A stretch of 64,000 nt of DNA from Neurospora tetraspora (Eukaryota > Ascomycota > Sordariomycetes > Sordariales > Sordariaceae), in NCBI RefSeq assembly GCF_033439725.1, contig NW_026944384.1, positions 4,960,001-5,024,000 of the forward strand, read 5' to 3'. A program made the position numbers and the translations under genes. Of this stretch, positions 49,501-62,050 are shown piece after piece (the stretch's first letter is position 1; every line of letters begins with the position of its first letter). The notes below the pieces were generated by a model. It did not search any database. It saw nothing but the letters and a program-made list of their open reading frames with translations, and was not told the DNA's origin.

Positions 49501-51776
49501 TAGTGAACATCAGTGCCGTTAATTGTGTTCATTAGTTCGATAAGAGAAGACTTGAAGATACCGCCGAGTGTGGGCTTGCGGTTAACAGCCACACCGATTC
49601 TCCTTCCGGCAGCGGGCTTCACAGCGTTTGAGCTGGCAGAGGCCAGATCCTTCTCGCGCACCGCAGAAGCAGCGTCCAAGACCGAAACAAGGAAGTGGTT
49701 GGTTGATGCGCGCAGAACCGCCATGTGCTCGTCCGGAACGGTATCACGGTTCTTCTCGATGAAGCCGTCCGACTCGTAGGTAACGTCGATGGCATAATGG
49801 CAGACGGTGAAGGAAGACTTGCCGAATCGGGGCTTCTTGTAGAACTTATGCTTGTCGGCAGCGTAGTTGTGGTGCAGCTTAGTAACGAACTGCTCGTCGG
49901 AACCCATGGGCAGTCTCGATTCCTCGTCCAGAAGGGACAAGATACCAAGCTTGCCCTCGATAAGGTCAATGCAGGGCTGGTTGTCAGCAAAGTCAATGAA
50001 GGTCCAGTCGATCTGCTCCCTAAGGTATTCCTCCTGCTCCAACTTGAACACATGCTGGTTGAACTCCTGCTGAAGCTTCTCGTTGGCGTAGTTGATACAG
50101 AACTGCTCGAAGGAGTTCTTGGCGAAATGCTCGAAACCGTAAATATCCAGAACACCAATGAAGGAAGTGACTTTGGCGAGGACCTCGTCCGAAGCAAGAC
50201 TGTGGTTGATGATTTCGACGAGCCAGTCGAACATACTCGAGTAGATGTACTTGGCGACGGAATCTCGGACAACGATAGCCTGCGCCTGGGTCAAGTTGGA
50301 TACGATCTTTTCGCCACGAGTGACCAGTTGCTTCTTGACGATCCACTTGGCGAACTCTGGAGCATCGATTCCGAGGATCTCGCAGGCCTTGACCAGCGCT
50401 GGCTCGGAAGGATCGAGGGTACTGTCGTTTCGCATGGCGCCAATCTTGACATTACCCAAGTGGAGGAGACCAGCCAGAAGCTTGAAGATCTCCGTTTGCT
50501 TGCCCTCGTCGACGCCGATAGTCTTCATAGACGCCTTGGTCGCATTGAACTCGGCCTTGTCATCGACGCCATCGATCGTGGGGGTGTTACCCTGGTTGAG
50601 GTACTCGAACTGTTCAACGGGAAGCAAGCCCAATTCGTGGCGCTCCTTATCCGACGCACCAGCAACCAGCTGGTAGAAAATGTGGTAGTTTCTTTCCTTC
50701 AACGGTTGGAAAACCAACCTCGATCGTTCGAGAAGGTAGGTCCTGATCTTGGCACCGATAATGTTGGTTGCCTTATCAAACATGATCTCGATGTATTTAC
50801 CGAATCGCGAGGAGTTATCGTTTCTTGTCGTCTTTGCGTTACCGAAAGCTTCCATAATCGGGTTCGTAGCCAAGATAGCCTCCTCGGTCTGGCTCATAGT
50901 CTCGTAGCCACCCTTCTTCACTCGTGATCCGGGGCTGTCGGGCGATTCTCTTGTCGCGAAGTATCTCATAATGTACTTGGCACTGACTGTCTTACCGGCA
51001 CCGGACTCACCAGAAACGACAATGGTCTGGTTCTTGCCATCGCGCAACATGTCCCTATTGTTTATGTTAGCATTGACCGGTCATCATGAAGACTAGATCG
51101 ACAGAGGAACCGTACATGAAAGCTTCCTCGGCAATGGCGAAAAGATGGGGAGCTTGGGTTGCTCTTTGCTTCCCGGCATAGACCTGAACCATGCCTGGGA
51201 CATAGAGGGAGTCAACCCTCGCGAATGGGTTTGCAGCTATTAGAACAATACCCGAATATGTGTAGATTTCCTTCTGGGCATATCGAAGGCGGATAGCCTG
51301 AAGCACTAAGCACAGCACATCCTATCAGCATTATGTTCTCTGAATGCGCCAGATGGCGGGGCGAGTCAGCGCAAAGGTGTATGTATTTACCAGCAGGCTC
51401 GTTAAGATGTGATAGGTTCGTCAAGTCATCGCTGGCTTCGAGCATTGTCGGGTTCATCAACGGCGGTAGCGAGTCATGGCCGCCTGACTGGAGGGCCTCG
51501 AGGGAGACCTCCACGGTCTTGGTCTGTAGGCAGGGTAACACATGTTAGCATCCCGAAGCGCACAAAGCCGCGAAAACACACGGAAACCAGAGGACAGAAG
51601 TCGGAATGTGCAGAAACCTGGGGAAAGCGTAAGCTACCTACCTCGCCATTCTCGCACTCGAAAATAAGAGTGACCTTGTTGCCGTCTACCGTCTTCTTGA
51701 CTACTTCAGAGGCAACCCAACCCTCGGTGGGATCGGGCTGCCAGGCTCGAGTGCCAACATCATAGTTCTCCGACAT
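46557..51776 (-). CDS. MYO2: class V myosin heavy chain
   Basis: Actin motor carrying vesicles and organelles to the growing tip. Exons 51642-51776, 51391-51523, 51116-51305, 47202-51054, 47073-47146, 46796-47010 and 46557-46738; 1593 residues, like yeast Myo2. An SH3-like N-terminus (TRAWQPDPTEGWVASEV) precedes the motor. The P-loop GESGAGKT is at 168-175, switch I region NDNSSRFGKY and switch II DIYGFE follow. Six IQ motifs bind calmodulin-type light chains, then a coiled coil of about 150 residues. The C-terminal globular cargo-binding DIL domain contains SLLNNVYRAMKAYYLED. The 3' end is split into three small exons, the start into three. Residues after the DIL domain are acidic. A long antisense open frame inside the motor is a shadow. 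Confidence 0.97.
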
Positions 51777-54700
51777 TGGATGCGCTTGTATCGGGGTATC
51801 TCGAGGGAGAGAAAGTCGGCAGTCAGGAGCAAGGGGGGAGAGATGTTGTAGTCGGATTTGGATGGCTTCAAGAAGCCAGTTCTAGCGGCGGAACGGCCAG
51901 CACGGCTAGGGGCGACGTAGGTGGATAGGGATAATAGTGGACCGTGTTTGTTATGGCGGACGCAACGACCGGAATGAAGAATGGTCCAGGATGCTAGGTC
52001 GGTCGCGGAACGTTCGTGGAATCAAAGGGCCGGCGGGAGTGCGGCGCTGGCGAAGACGAAATTCACGAAGGGAATGGAAGAGGGGGGGAAATTAGATGCA
52101 AAAATAGGGATTGGACGTGGAGCAAAAGATTAAAGAAGTATAGAAGAGGTCGCTGTCGTGTATGCTTTGGCAACGGAGCCCAAGCCGACAAACAAGGTCG
52201 AAGACGATGTAGGTCTAGGAAGAGTTCGAAAGGGGGTTCGGCTCGTGTCGTCGGACCGATGGGAGTGTAGACAGCTGAAAGATGTTGTTGTTGTTGTTTT
52301 TGTTGTTTGCTTTGCTTGCCCAAGGAGCTAGCTAGGTGTTTGGCTGACCGGGAATAGGTCAGGTCCTGTCACTGTGTAGAACAAGAAGGTTGTGGAATCC
52401 GGTATAAACGGGGGCGGGCAGGACGGGCGGAGCGGGGACCCAACACTGCCTTGCGGTGGGAAAACGGATTCGTCGAGGAGTCGAGTCGAGTTCTCTTGAC
52501 GGTGACAGCCTCTTCTGTATGGCTGACGGTCGAGATAGCACGTGTGGGTGAGAGAACCTGATGAAACCTGTCGGGCCGGTGTGGTCAACAAGTCAAAAGT
52601 CGGGGTAGGCGAGAAGGCGGGACGACGGGATGTCGTTGAAAGTTTAGGGGTAGACTTCCGCTTGTAGCTGCCGGTGAGGTGCTCGGTGATGGCCCCGTCT
52701 GATAGAGCACTGGCGGCCGGCCGAGGTGGTGGCAGGCTAACAGTTGACAGGGGCTCGTTGCTGTCGATTGAGGAGTATTGGCGGCCACCGCCCAATTGGG
52801 TGCGTCGCTGGGCTCGTGCATTAACACAAGAAGCACGGACTCTTTCGTCTTTGGGAGCTGGGGTCCCACCACCGCACCACAACCCCCAAGTAATTCCCAA
52901 ATGACGAGCAGGGCTCTCCTAAAAGGGGGCACTAACTGACCAACACTGCGAAGAAGAAAGATTATGCTTGGGAATCCCGAGGCTCTACAGGGAAGCTAGT
53001 ACACGGACAAGGCCGACGAAGAAGAATGCTTGACTGGCTACCTAGCAGTAGAGGCAGCGTATAAGAGCCATGTTTTGTCCTGAGAGGTGTCCTGAGAGGT
53101 ATCCAACGGAAAGACCCATCAAGTTGGGTCACGATGTCCAAGGTATGCTCTATCTTGAGATGTCGTCTTGGGCTTCCATCTCTCTCCTCCTGTCTTGTCT
53201 TCTTGATACCTCCATGTAAGACATTATCATTCTTCTGCCCTTTTGGTTCTCTCAGGAGTTTCTGTGTGTCTACCTGACAGCTCACTATACCCCTCATCAG
53301 GGTAGGATTCTGTTTTCACAATTCCCCGAACGAAGGTTCGAAACTTCCGCCCAATCTTCCCAAGGCCAATTGTTTGCGCTTTTCCGTTCGTTCGTTCGAT
53401 CAGCCGTCCAACTGGCTCCGTCTGCCCCGTCTGCCCGCCTTGTTGTGACAGTTGAAATGCATTACCTAACATGTCCGCCTGAAAAGGAGAGAGGGCAAAA
53501 GCAAAATGGGGCATAGTGTACATGGCAATATGGCATTGAATAGGCATGGCACGGCGTATATCCAGGACTGGTTTGGACTGGTTTTTGGACTGGGCTGACA
53601 CCGCATCTGTTTCCTTCTTCTCTTTCTCTTCTGGAATCTGCAGGGGGAAACAACAGAAGAGGGGAACGCCAAGCTCGAATCCAGCGAATGGTGATTCGTC
53701 AAGACGATGGCTCCGCCCCGTGCGGCCGGCAGTCCGAGTGTCGGGGAGACAAGAAAAAGGGGGAGGGAGGGGCAGTGCTTTTTGGTATGTATGACTCCGC
53801 CGTCGCCGTCGTCGCCGTCGCCGCCGCCGCCATTTGTCTACTCCGTGGCCGGACTAACGACGATGGTTACTATTCAGCCGTCACCAGCCCGCGCTCCGAC
53901 GTCATCCCCCGATGTGTTGGAGTCAGTCCGTTCCGGTGACAATGACACCCGTGACGGTGACTGACATGACGCCGTCATCATTTTGTTCTGCATTGTGAAC
54001 AAGCTGCTCTATTTGAACTTTTCATGTGTCAACAAGGAGGATGACATGTCTTGATCTTGACGATTAACCGTATAGATCTAGTAGGTCGAAGCTGTCCTCA
54101 TCAACCATCGAGAGCGACGAGATTGATATCATGATGCCTTCCTTCCATCTCGAGGTTGTGAGGCCACTGAGATGCCCTCATATCTACACGTGTACAGAAC
54201 TGGAGAAGTGGGTGCAGCATATTCCACCTACAACCACAATTGACAAAGCAGTCCGTGCGCATCACCTCATCGTCGACCCTATCCGCGTCCCAAGCCCGGG
54301 ACATCCTGGCTGAATAGCTGCAATCTTTGGTGGAGTGGGAGTGTTACAGCATGTGAAGAATCCGGGGCTTCCGTACGTGATCTCAGCATCGTCATGGCCT
54401 CGAAAAATATTGGAAGAGATGTATATATTATCTAGTAGGTATAATCGCTGATTGTTGGTGACAACATAATGGATATCGATGCCAGGTGATGAACCCTTTT
54501 TCCCATCCTTTTTCCAGAATGCACACCATCGACTTGTCGACGCCTTTGTTGAAAGGCCGTTTTCCCCTTTTGTCCTGTTTTTAAGCACCTGCCATGCCGT
54601 TTTTTGTGCTTGCGCTCCCAATGACCCAAAAACTTGATGAAAATAAAGACCTAAGATGTTGAACCAGTGCCAGAAACGTCGTCATGTTCGACCCTTTCTC

Positions 54701-54874
54701 CCTTTCCTCGGGACGCACACACACCGGGTGGACACACCGTAAGAAAGAAAACGTTATTTTTGCATCCACCCGACAGACTCCGCGACTCCAGATATCATGT
54801 TGACCCATAACCGCACCCCAAGGCAACTCCTAACCCCCTGTTCTTGCCATGTACACTGTTCCGATCCTTCCCGC
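51777..54874. other. 3.1 kb upstream of myosin V
   Basis: Unusually long space upstream of the myosin gene, up to the stop of the PGDH gene. It holds a GC-rich trinucleotide run and a minus-strand Ser/Pro-rich open frame (52328-52900) that could belong to a long spliced leader or a small gene. No family is recognised. Confidence 0.5.
53797..53831. repeat. imperfect (CCG/TCG)n run
   Basis: About 35 bp of alternating CCG and TCG triplets in the region upstream of the myosin gene. Confidence 0.9.
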
Positions 54875-56336
54875 TTAGTAAAGGATGCGAGTGAGGATGC
54901 GCGAGCTGAGGGAATCCAAGCTGTCGCGAATATTCTTGATATCCTCTTGCTTGACGTCACTAACGTCAGCCATGAGATACGCGATATCGCCCTTGGAATC
55001 CGAAATCTGCTTGTCGACGTTGTGTTCGGCGAGAATCTCGTTGACCTTGCGCAGCACACCAGGCACGTTGCGATGGATGTAGATGACGCGAGCGTGGTTG
55101 GGCTCATCAAGCGTCAAAGAGCGCATGGTAACCTCGGGCACGTTGACACTGCCAGTGGTGACACCCTGGTTGATGTAGCGCACGAGGGCATCGGCGACCT
55201 CCGCACCGATGGCGCGCTGAGCCTCCTCAGTGCTGCCACCAATATGGGGGGTGAGGATGATGTTGTTGAGGCCACGAAGGTCCTCGCCCCACTGGTTGAG
55301 GTCGTTGGTGAAGTAGTCGCCGTTAGCAGCCGGCTCGTGGGGGAAAACGTCCAGAGCGGCACCGGCAACCTTGCCGCTGCGCATGGCCTTGATCAACGCA
55401 GGGATATCGACAACGGTACCACGGCTGGCGTTGATGAGGTAGGAGCCGGTCTTCATCTTCTCGAAGTGAGCGTCGGAGATCATGTTCTTGGTCTCGGGAG
55501 TCTCAGGGACGTGGAGGGTGACGAAGTCAGCCTCCTCAAGAAGAGCCTCGAGAGTAGGCACCTGGCGAGCCGTGCCGATGGCCATCAGGGTAACGACGTC
55601 ATAGTAGATGACGGTCATGCCCATGGCCTCCGCCAGAACTGACAGCTGCGAGCCAATGTGGCCGTAACCAACAATACCAAGGGTCTTGCCGCGGATCTCC
55701 CAGCACTTGGAGCTCACCTTGTTCCAGGTGCCGCGGTGCATCTCGATGGAGCGGTCGCCCAGCTGGCGGGCGAGGGTGATGATCTCAGCAATCACCAACT
55801 CGGCGACACTGCGCGAGTTGGCGAAAGGAGAGTTGAAAACAGCAATACCATGCTGAGCAGCATAGTCCAAATCAACCTGGTTGGTACCAATGCAGAAGCA
55901 GCCGATGACGAGCAAGTTCTTGGCTTCCCGGAGAACATTGGCAGTCAGCTTGGTCTTGGAGCGGATGCCAATGACATGAACATCCCTTTAAAGAGCGCGT
56001 TAGCCAGGTGTGCTTCTGGTTATCACGGGTTCGTAAAGAGTCTTACTTGATCTTCTCAATGAGCTGGTCCTCGGGCAGTGAGGTCTTGAGGAACTCAACC
56101 TGGTAACCCTGGACCCTGAGGATCTCCTGGCCGGTCTGGTTTACATTTTCGAGGAGCAGGATCTTGATGTCCTCAGTGTTAAAGGGCTTGAGCTGCTTGG
56201 GCGCAGAGCGGTGGGCGAGTGCGGACGCCATGAAGCTGGAACTGGAGATGGGAGACTGGAAGGTTGAGGGAGAGACGCTGAACTGGACGGCGGTCTTGTC
56301 ACCGGTGGGCTGGGCAATTTCTCTGGGAGTTGTCAT
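54875..56336 (-). CDS. SER33: D-3-phosphoglycerate dehydrogenase
   Basis: First enzyme of the phosphorylated serine pathway: oxidises 3-phosphoglycerate with NAD. Exons 56047-56336 and 54875-55985; 466 residues, as in yeast Ser3/Ser33. A fungal-type N-terminal extension precedes KILLLENVNQTG. The NAD-binding motif GIVGYGHIGSQL is followed by substrate and catalytic segments (LINASRGTVVD; HIGGSTEEAQ with the catalytic His). A regulatory ACT domain forms the C-terminus (IHRNVPGVLRKVNEILAEH). Start ATG 56336 (MTTPREIAQ) is preferred; a later Met (MASALAHRS) could also start, and an upstream in-frame ATG at 56423 lies in the leader. A TGACTCA site is about 500 bp upstream. Confidence 0.96.
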
Positions 56337-58046
56337 GGTGAAAAGGGGAAGAGGAGCAAGGTCGGAGTGGTCTGAGAGGATGAAGCAAAAGAAGAGTGGC
56401 CCGTATTGGCAGAACCGCGGCAACCAGGGACTCTTTATGAGTCGTGAGTCGAAGCTAGGTCTTTCCTTTCTCGGGCTCCGTCAATCGGCAAGGGCAAAGC
56501 GAACAGATGGAATCCCACCGGAGAGAAGTGGACAGCCAAGTGGACTCCTGTTACCGGACCATTGTGTAGTATTGACCCCTGAAACTGCATGTAATTCAGA
56601 CACTATGGGGACAGCCAAATGTTATGCAATAACTGGCGTATATGCAGAATGGGGAGCTTGTTCTTGGTGGGAGACAGGGATTTGTGACCGCGCCTGGCTA
56701 TGCACTAAAAGGGGAACTTTGGGTGTATATGCAGTATCTGGAGTATGCAGTCGATCCTTGGTGGGGTTTGCGCGGGTTTGGAGGGAACTGTTACAGCGCT
56801 GTACATAAAACGCGAGCGGCGGGGGTCGCCTTTGACTCATAACACAGGAACCCAAAACAACACTCACCTACTGGCTGGATTCGGTGGGTAGCTCGACCAA
56901 AGGAAAATCTTGACGATGACGCATTGCGCCACTGAAAAGGCAAATACTCAGTGAATAGGTTTGCCGGTTGCGCTTCAACCGCCCTTTAAACAACATAGAA
57001 TCTGTATTGCTCTTCAATGTCAGCTACGTAGAGGTAAACTATGAAGACATGAGATGAGGTGTTGTCCCGTGCTTATATGTACCTCTTTTTGGGCCCTTCT
57101 TTTTTTTTCCACCTCAAGAGAGGAAGAACTCTCAGGAATCGAGCTGACTACACAATGGATGGGAGACTGCCATAACGACCTGGCATGGCCTTGCTGTCCT
57201 CCTTAACTTTGTTCCGAGTCACTATATTTTATATAAACAGCTTTTGCTTGATTCAACTCAGATGATCTCGTTGTTTCTCGTCGGGTTCTGAGCACTGAAG
57301 TTATTGCAGACAATGCACTTGAACCTGGAGCCGCCGAGCTTGCGTGTTAGTAAAGACATCACCTAATTACCCGGAAGCCCAGCTCCTTCAGGCCTTCCAC
57401 TGCCTCAGCCCGGCTCTCTTTCGTCCGTTTACACCACGCGAGGCTACAGGGGTCATGACGATTTACATCCATCCGGGCCCCCGGGGAACCCCCTGGTGAG
57501 GTGATCTGCCCTCCGGTGTCGCGGTCCACTAAGCTTTACAGTCACAGACAATCAACATCGAGTCACGCTGGAGGATGGCTGTTTGTGATGTAGAAACACC
57601 TGCAATGCTGTACTATGAAACCAACACCTTAAATCCTCGTAGAATCACTACTTTTGTCCCGTATAATCAGCCCTTTACGCACGAATCGACCCTTGTTCCG
57701 GCTTAGTTCGCATATCTGCTCCCATCCTTGCCCTCTAACATGCCACTGCTTCAGGAGTCAGGACGAACTATCCTGCTAAGAATTATGAGAGACAACCACA
57801 GCGTCAAAGCAGGTGCTAAAGCCAACTTCTCATACGACCAGTTCGAATTCCGTAGAATGGTCTATCAATCCACCACACGCTCCGGCCACCCGCAAACTCC
57901 TGTTCTTCCTGAGCCCACGGCCACCCTGGTGCGGTCATACATGACACTGAGTTTTTGGAACTCAGATGCCAAAGGCCAATGGGCGTTCCGCCCCTTGCCT
58001 GCGTGGTATAGTGGTATCATTTTTGTGTTCGTTCAACGATCAGCAT
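56337..58046. other. spacer, PGDH 5' / NAP1 3'
   Basis: 1.7 kb with the PGDH promoter on the left and the NAP1 3' UTR on the right. An open frame at 57728-58141 overlaps the NAP1 3' end on the opposite strand and is not called. Confidence 0.5.
56833..56839 (-). promoter_or_regulatory. TGACTCA (CPC1/Gcn4-type) site upstream of PGDH
   Basis: Perfect TGACTCA 497 bp upstream of the PGDH start; partial GAGTCG copies lie at about 56435-56447. It fits amino-acid cross-pathway control of a serine-biosynthesis gene. Confidence 0.45.
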
Positions 58047-59542
58047 TTAGCTCTGCTTGCACTCAGCAGCCTCCTGCTTGGGCTTGCTGCCGTCCTCCTG
58101 TAAGAATTGTCAGCATACCTGCAAAGCGTAGCATGTGTTAGTGGAATTCAGGAAGTCTCACATCGTCCTCATCGCTCTCATCCTCGTCATCCTGGTCCTC
58201 GCTGGCATCCTCATCATCCTCATCATCCTCATCGTCGAACTCGGCGTCCTCGAAGTCCTCCTCATCGAGTTCCTCAAAGGCGAGGGCCTCGCCAGTGAAC
58301 CAGTCGATGGCGCGGGGGATAAGCTTCTCCTTGATATCCTCACCGAGCTGGTAGTCGAGCTCAAGACGCTCCTCGATATCGGAGGTGGTGGACTCATCGT
58401 CATCAGTAGGAGCCTTAGGAGGGGAGAAGAAGTTGAAGAAAGACTCGGTAGGAACGGTCTTCTTGACAATGCGGGTCTGCTTGGTGGCTGTGCAATTTGT
58501 TAGTCAGCAAGTTCAAAAATCGGGTTTTGAAGCTGCAAACTCACTCTTGTTGCGTTGCTTCTTTTGTTCAACGCGAACGGTAAGGTCCTTGTCCTCCTTC
58601 CAGTTGATCTTATCACCCTCGGCGTGGTCGTAGATGAAGTCGCCACCATAGCCGCTCTCGTTCTGGTAGTAGTAGGTCTTGGTAATAGTCTTGTTGGTGA
58701 AGTACTCGTTCTCGGCGAACTCGAAGATGAGGCGGAAGCCGGGCTTGTCGAGGTACTCCATGCGGATATCGGTGAGGGACTTGAGGGCCTCCTCATCGCG
58801 GTCGGTGATCATCTCGGCGAGGGAGATCTGGTTCTTCATGGCAGAGAGCCAGAACTCGGGGATACCAGAGACCTTCTCAGCAGACTCGGAAGCCTTCTCC
58901 TCCTTGGGGGCGGCCTCGGTCTCCTCATCCTCCTCCTCATCCTCCTCACCGGCCTGGACCTGGTCCTCAGTGGGCTCGGTCTGGCCGTTGACAATAGCGG
59001 CACGCTGCTGGTAAAGAGGAGTAAACTTGGCGAAGTACTTCTTCTCGAGCTGGAGGACCTCCTCCTGGAACTCGGCCTCGAGCTTGGAGTGCTCCTTCTG
59101 GATGCCCTTCAGGCCAGCGACACGACGCTTGACATCGGTAGGGAGAGACTCGATGTAGCCAGACGAACGACCGACGAGAGAGCCGAGACGGCCCTGGATA
59201 AGGGACACAAGTCTGGGGTCCTTGGCGAAGATGGAAGCGGCGGCGGCACGGTCAAGGTCCTCTGTAACGAACAACAAATTTAGCAACAAGCCCAGAAGAC
59301 AACCGACGTCTCGGCGGCAGCAAGATTCTTTACTCACCCTCCTTGATGCTGGCAACACCGGGCTGCTGAGCGTGCGAAGAAATGGGGGCAGTGTTGAGAG
59401 GAGTGTTCTGGGGGGTGCTGAGGGGAAGGCTGGTCAGTAACGGTACGCGATAGCCGGATGAGCATCCCATCAAATTTTTGGGGATGAAAACTTACGGAGC
59501 GATGGGGGGATCGGCCCGCTTGTTTCTGATGGGCTCAGCCAT
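58047..59542 (-). CDS. NAP1: nucleosome assembly protein NAP1
   Basis: Histone H2A-H2B chaperone. Exons 59496-59542, 59338-59417, 58545-59261, 58162-58487 and 58047-58097; 406 residues. A short disordered start ([13 protein letters not shown]) is followed by the dimerisation helix (about residues 60-125) and the NAP domain with [18 protein letters not shown] and the FFNFFSPP motif, typical of the family. The C-terminus is a long Asp/Glu tract that binds histones, then a short tail [12 protein letters not shown]. The last exon is 17 codons. All domains are intact. Confidence 0.97.
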
Positions 59543-62050
59543 TGTGTCTGGTTCTTGTCAAGAGAAGGGAATGAGTTGGGATACAGAGAAGGAAGCGGTG
59601 GTAGAACCCTGTGGCCGACGTACAGTGGATGTCGGAGGGAGAAATGGGAGAAGGAAGGGCAAATTTGGATTTAAGAAGCGGTCGGGTGAGGTGTTGAGAT
59701 TGATGAAGGGGCCCTGGTGCTGGTGGGAAAGGCAATGGAAAAGGTTCTGGGTCCAGGCAGAGAAGGCTTGTGCAGTGGAGGAAATGTTGAGCGAGGGTCT
59801 GAGGGGACCGGGAGGGGAGAAAAGCTGTCAATGGGGTTGCTATGAAAATTTGCGGGGCACTGGCCAGTGCGGGCAGGGCGGGCAGTCGAGGGCACTGCAG
59901 CGGGAGGCGCCCCGTTGGACCACTCCATGATGCCTGCACTGCGCCGGCGACCACCCAGTCCGCTACTTCCATTTGCTGCCCACCGTGCTACTGATTTTTC
60001 ATGGGAGCAATGCGAGTCTGTTGCCGCTTGCCCTAGTTCTAGGGAAGGAATGAAATGGTAAGGTACCTATTTGACCTTCTAGCAAAGGCAGGTGCTCTTG
60101 TCGAATGTCCGCGTGAGAGAGACGATCATGTCTTTTGGGTCAAGCTCCTGTCACTTGTTTGACTCTACATTCGGCCATCGTATGGTCTATCCGACTAAAC
60201 TGAAAATCTCCTCAGATAGGTTAGGTAGATAGCCTTTCCGAACCTGAACAAGCCGTTGTTCTTATCGTACAAGCCCGTCCATGTGCATGGCATTCACGTA
60301 GTGTAGATCCAGGTTGTCGCGCCTCGCTTCCTGCCACCACATGCTCCAGCATTTGGCTGGCGTGTCTTGCGTGCTAGTGTTCTCTCCAGGGATCCCGGCC
60401 AGAGACATGATGTAAATCATTTTCAAGGTACCTTATAAGTGCAAGATACCGCGGCGTGTGGTTACGGCATACTCCTCACTTTCCCCATGGAAGTTGCTCT
60501 TCGCCCGAACTGCGTGCTGTTTATATTGGACGGGTGTTTACATGTCATCTTCTCACCGGCGTCGGGCTGTGGTGATAAGTCAAGCACGGGATATGTAGAT
60601 ACATACCGCGGGGACCGCCATAGCACGTTACTAACGTGTAAATGCTCTCGACTTAACAGGGCTCTTATGGTCAGGTTTTGGATGGCGTATTTGAAAACTC
60701 TGCTGTTCCACTCTCTTCCCAGCGAGTTCATGAAACAAAACCTCCTCAGCAGAGGCAACTTGACGCACACGTTTCTGCTTATGACTTATGAGTCGACGCT
60801 GACACGCTGGGTTCAGCGACTATGGTCGGACCGATCTGAACCATCATGGCCGTGGTCCGTCGTGGGTGTCCAGGTCCAGGTGAGATGCTGCAGTGATCCA
60901 GTACACCACGTACGGGCACGTATGTAGCACGTTCTCTCACGTTGTAGTGAGACCGTTTCGCGGCATCTGCCAAGTGATCATCACGACGCCCACGACGCCC
61001 TCCCTCCCTCCTGTTGGTGGTTGTCGACATGATCGGTTGCTCTCCGCGAATCTCCATCGTCAACTGCAGTGAAGCCGACAAGGTTTTGGCCAGAACGACC
61101 CTTGTTGCACTGTGCTTATCGTGAAAACCGTGGATAGCGACCCCATCTCCGCCATCGACCCTTCTGGCCTAGGCAAGCGGCTAGCGGAGATGCTTGGCAG
61201 TCGATTGGCATTGTTGAAAAAAAATCCCATGCAAGACCTGTCGCTGCCCCACTTGCTGCCTGCCCCGTTGGGACGGTCTGGGCACGATCCTTCTCCGTGA
61301 CTCCGGCGTCCAAGTCAACAAATGAACAAAACAAACAAGAGCGATGTTGCCGAATTCCATTGAGGTTATTCCCGTCTCCGATCATCGTCCGGAAAGCCTT
61401 ATCCACCTCACCTGAAATAGAAGATATGTATCATGGAGCCCAGAGGTATTCATGGTAAGCACTGGTTGTCCTTCGCTTCCACATTGTGAACCTTGATGTC
61501 TTTTATGTAACCATGTGGCCGAACAAAGATAGATAAAGAAGAAGAGAAATACCGCTGTCTCCCTCAGTATTTAACATATTATTTGGTATTCAGTTCCTTC
61601 TTCCCTTGATAGTTCATGGAAAGGGGTTGTCTTCGGCAAGCCAACATTGTTGGTTGACCGTGATAGTGTGTAAAGAGTGCCGGTTTTGGCGTAAAATCAT
61701 CTGAAAGTTTGAAACGGCCAAACAAAGTCCGATCCAGCGACAATGTGGATCAATACGTGCTGTATGCAGTTTGCGAGGTTTCGTATCAAGTGGAACAAAC
61801 CGACGTCATGTTCTTATCGGTATCACCTTCCCAAACAGATGTGGATCTCTGCGCTTACAAGTTCAGACGACTGACTTGGTCGCGGCAAGAATCTCAAATT
61901 CTACTTGGACATTCCCCAATTGCACAACTTCGGGACGCTGTGCAATGTCCTGTTTCTGCCATCGCTATATATAAGATGCGTGTCAGTTGCTTATAAATAT
62001 TATTTTACACACAGGATTAGCTTCGGAACAACACCGACAGCAGCGCCAAC
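59543..62050. other. divergent region NAP1 / P5B ATPase
   Basis: 2.5 kb between divergent starts. A 162-codon open frame (60439-60927, plus) has no recognisable domain and is probably chance. The last 90 bp contain TATA-like elements for the ATPase gene. Confidence 0.5.
61966..61974 (+). promoter_or_regulatory. possible TATA box of the P5B ATPase gene
   Basis: TATATATAA 85 bp before the ATG; a second copy, TATAAATA, is at 61992. Position suits a core promoter. Confidence 0.4.

Noticed and set aside
49725-50927. 400-codon open frame on the plus strand inside myosin V
   Set aside because: Antisense shadow of the conserved motor domain; its sequence is the Leu/Val/Asp-rich pattern expected of a reversed coding frame and matches nothing.
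53320-53350. T-arm-like GGTTCGAAAC of a tRNA
   Set aside because: The flanking bases do not pair to form a T stem and no D arm or anticodon arm is found.
54797-55642. 281-codon plus-strand frame across PGDH
   Set aside because: Antisense shadow of the dehydrogenase exon.
57120-57240. 5S rRNA-like segment (GGATGGGAGACTGCC)
   Set aside because: Only a short resemblance to the 3' half of 5S rRNA; the internal control region and the terminal stem are absent.
58555-59283. 242-codon plus-strand frame across NAP1
   Set aside because: Antisense to the NAP domain; repetitive Leu/Gly/Val composition from the complement of acidic codons.
60439-60927. 162-codon plus-strand frame between NAP1 and the P5B ATPase
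   Set aside because: Cys-rich mixed composition with no motif; overlapped by a minus-strand frame; most likely chance.
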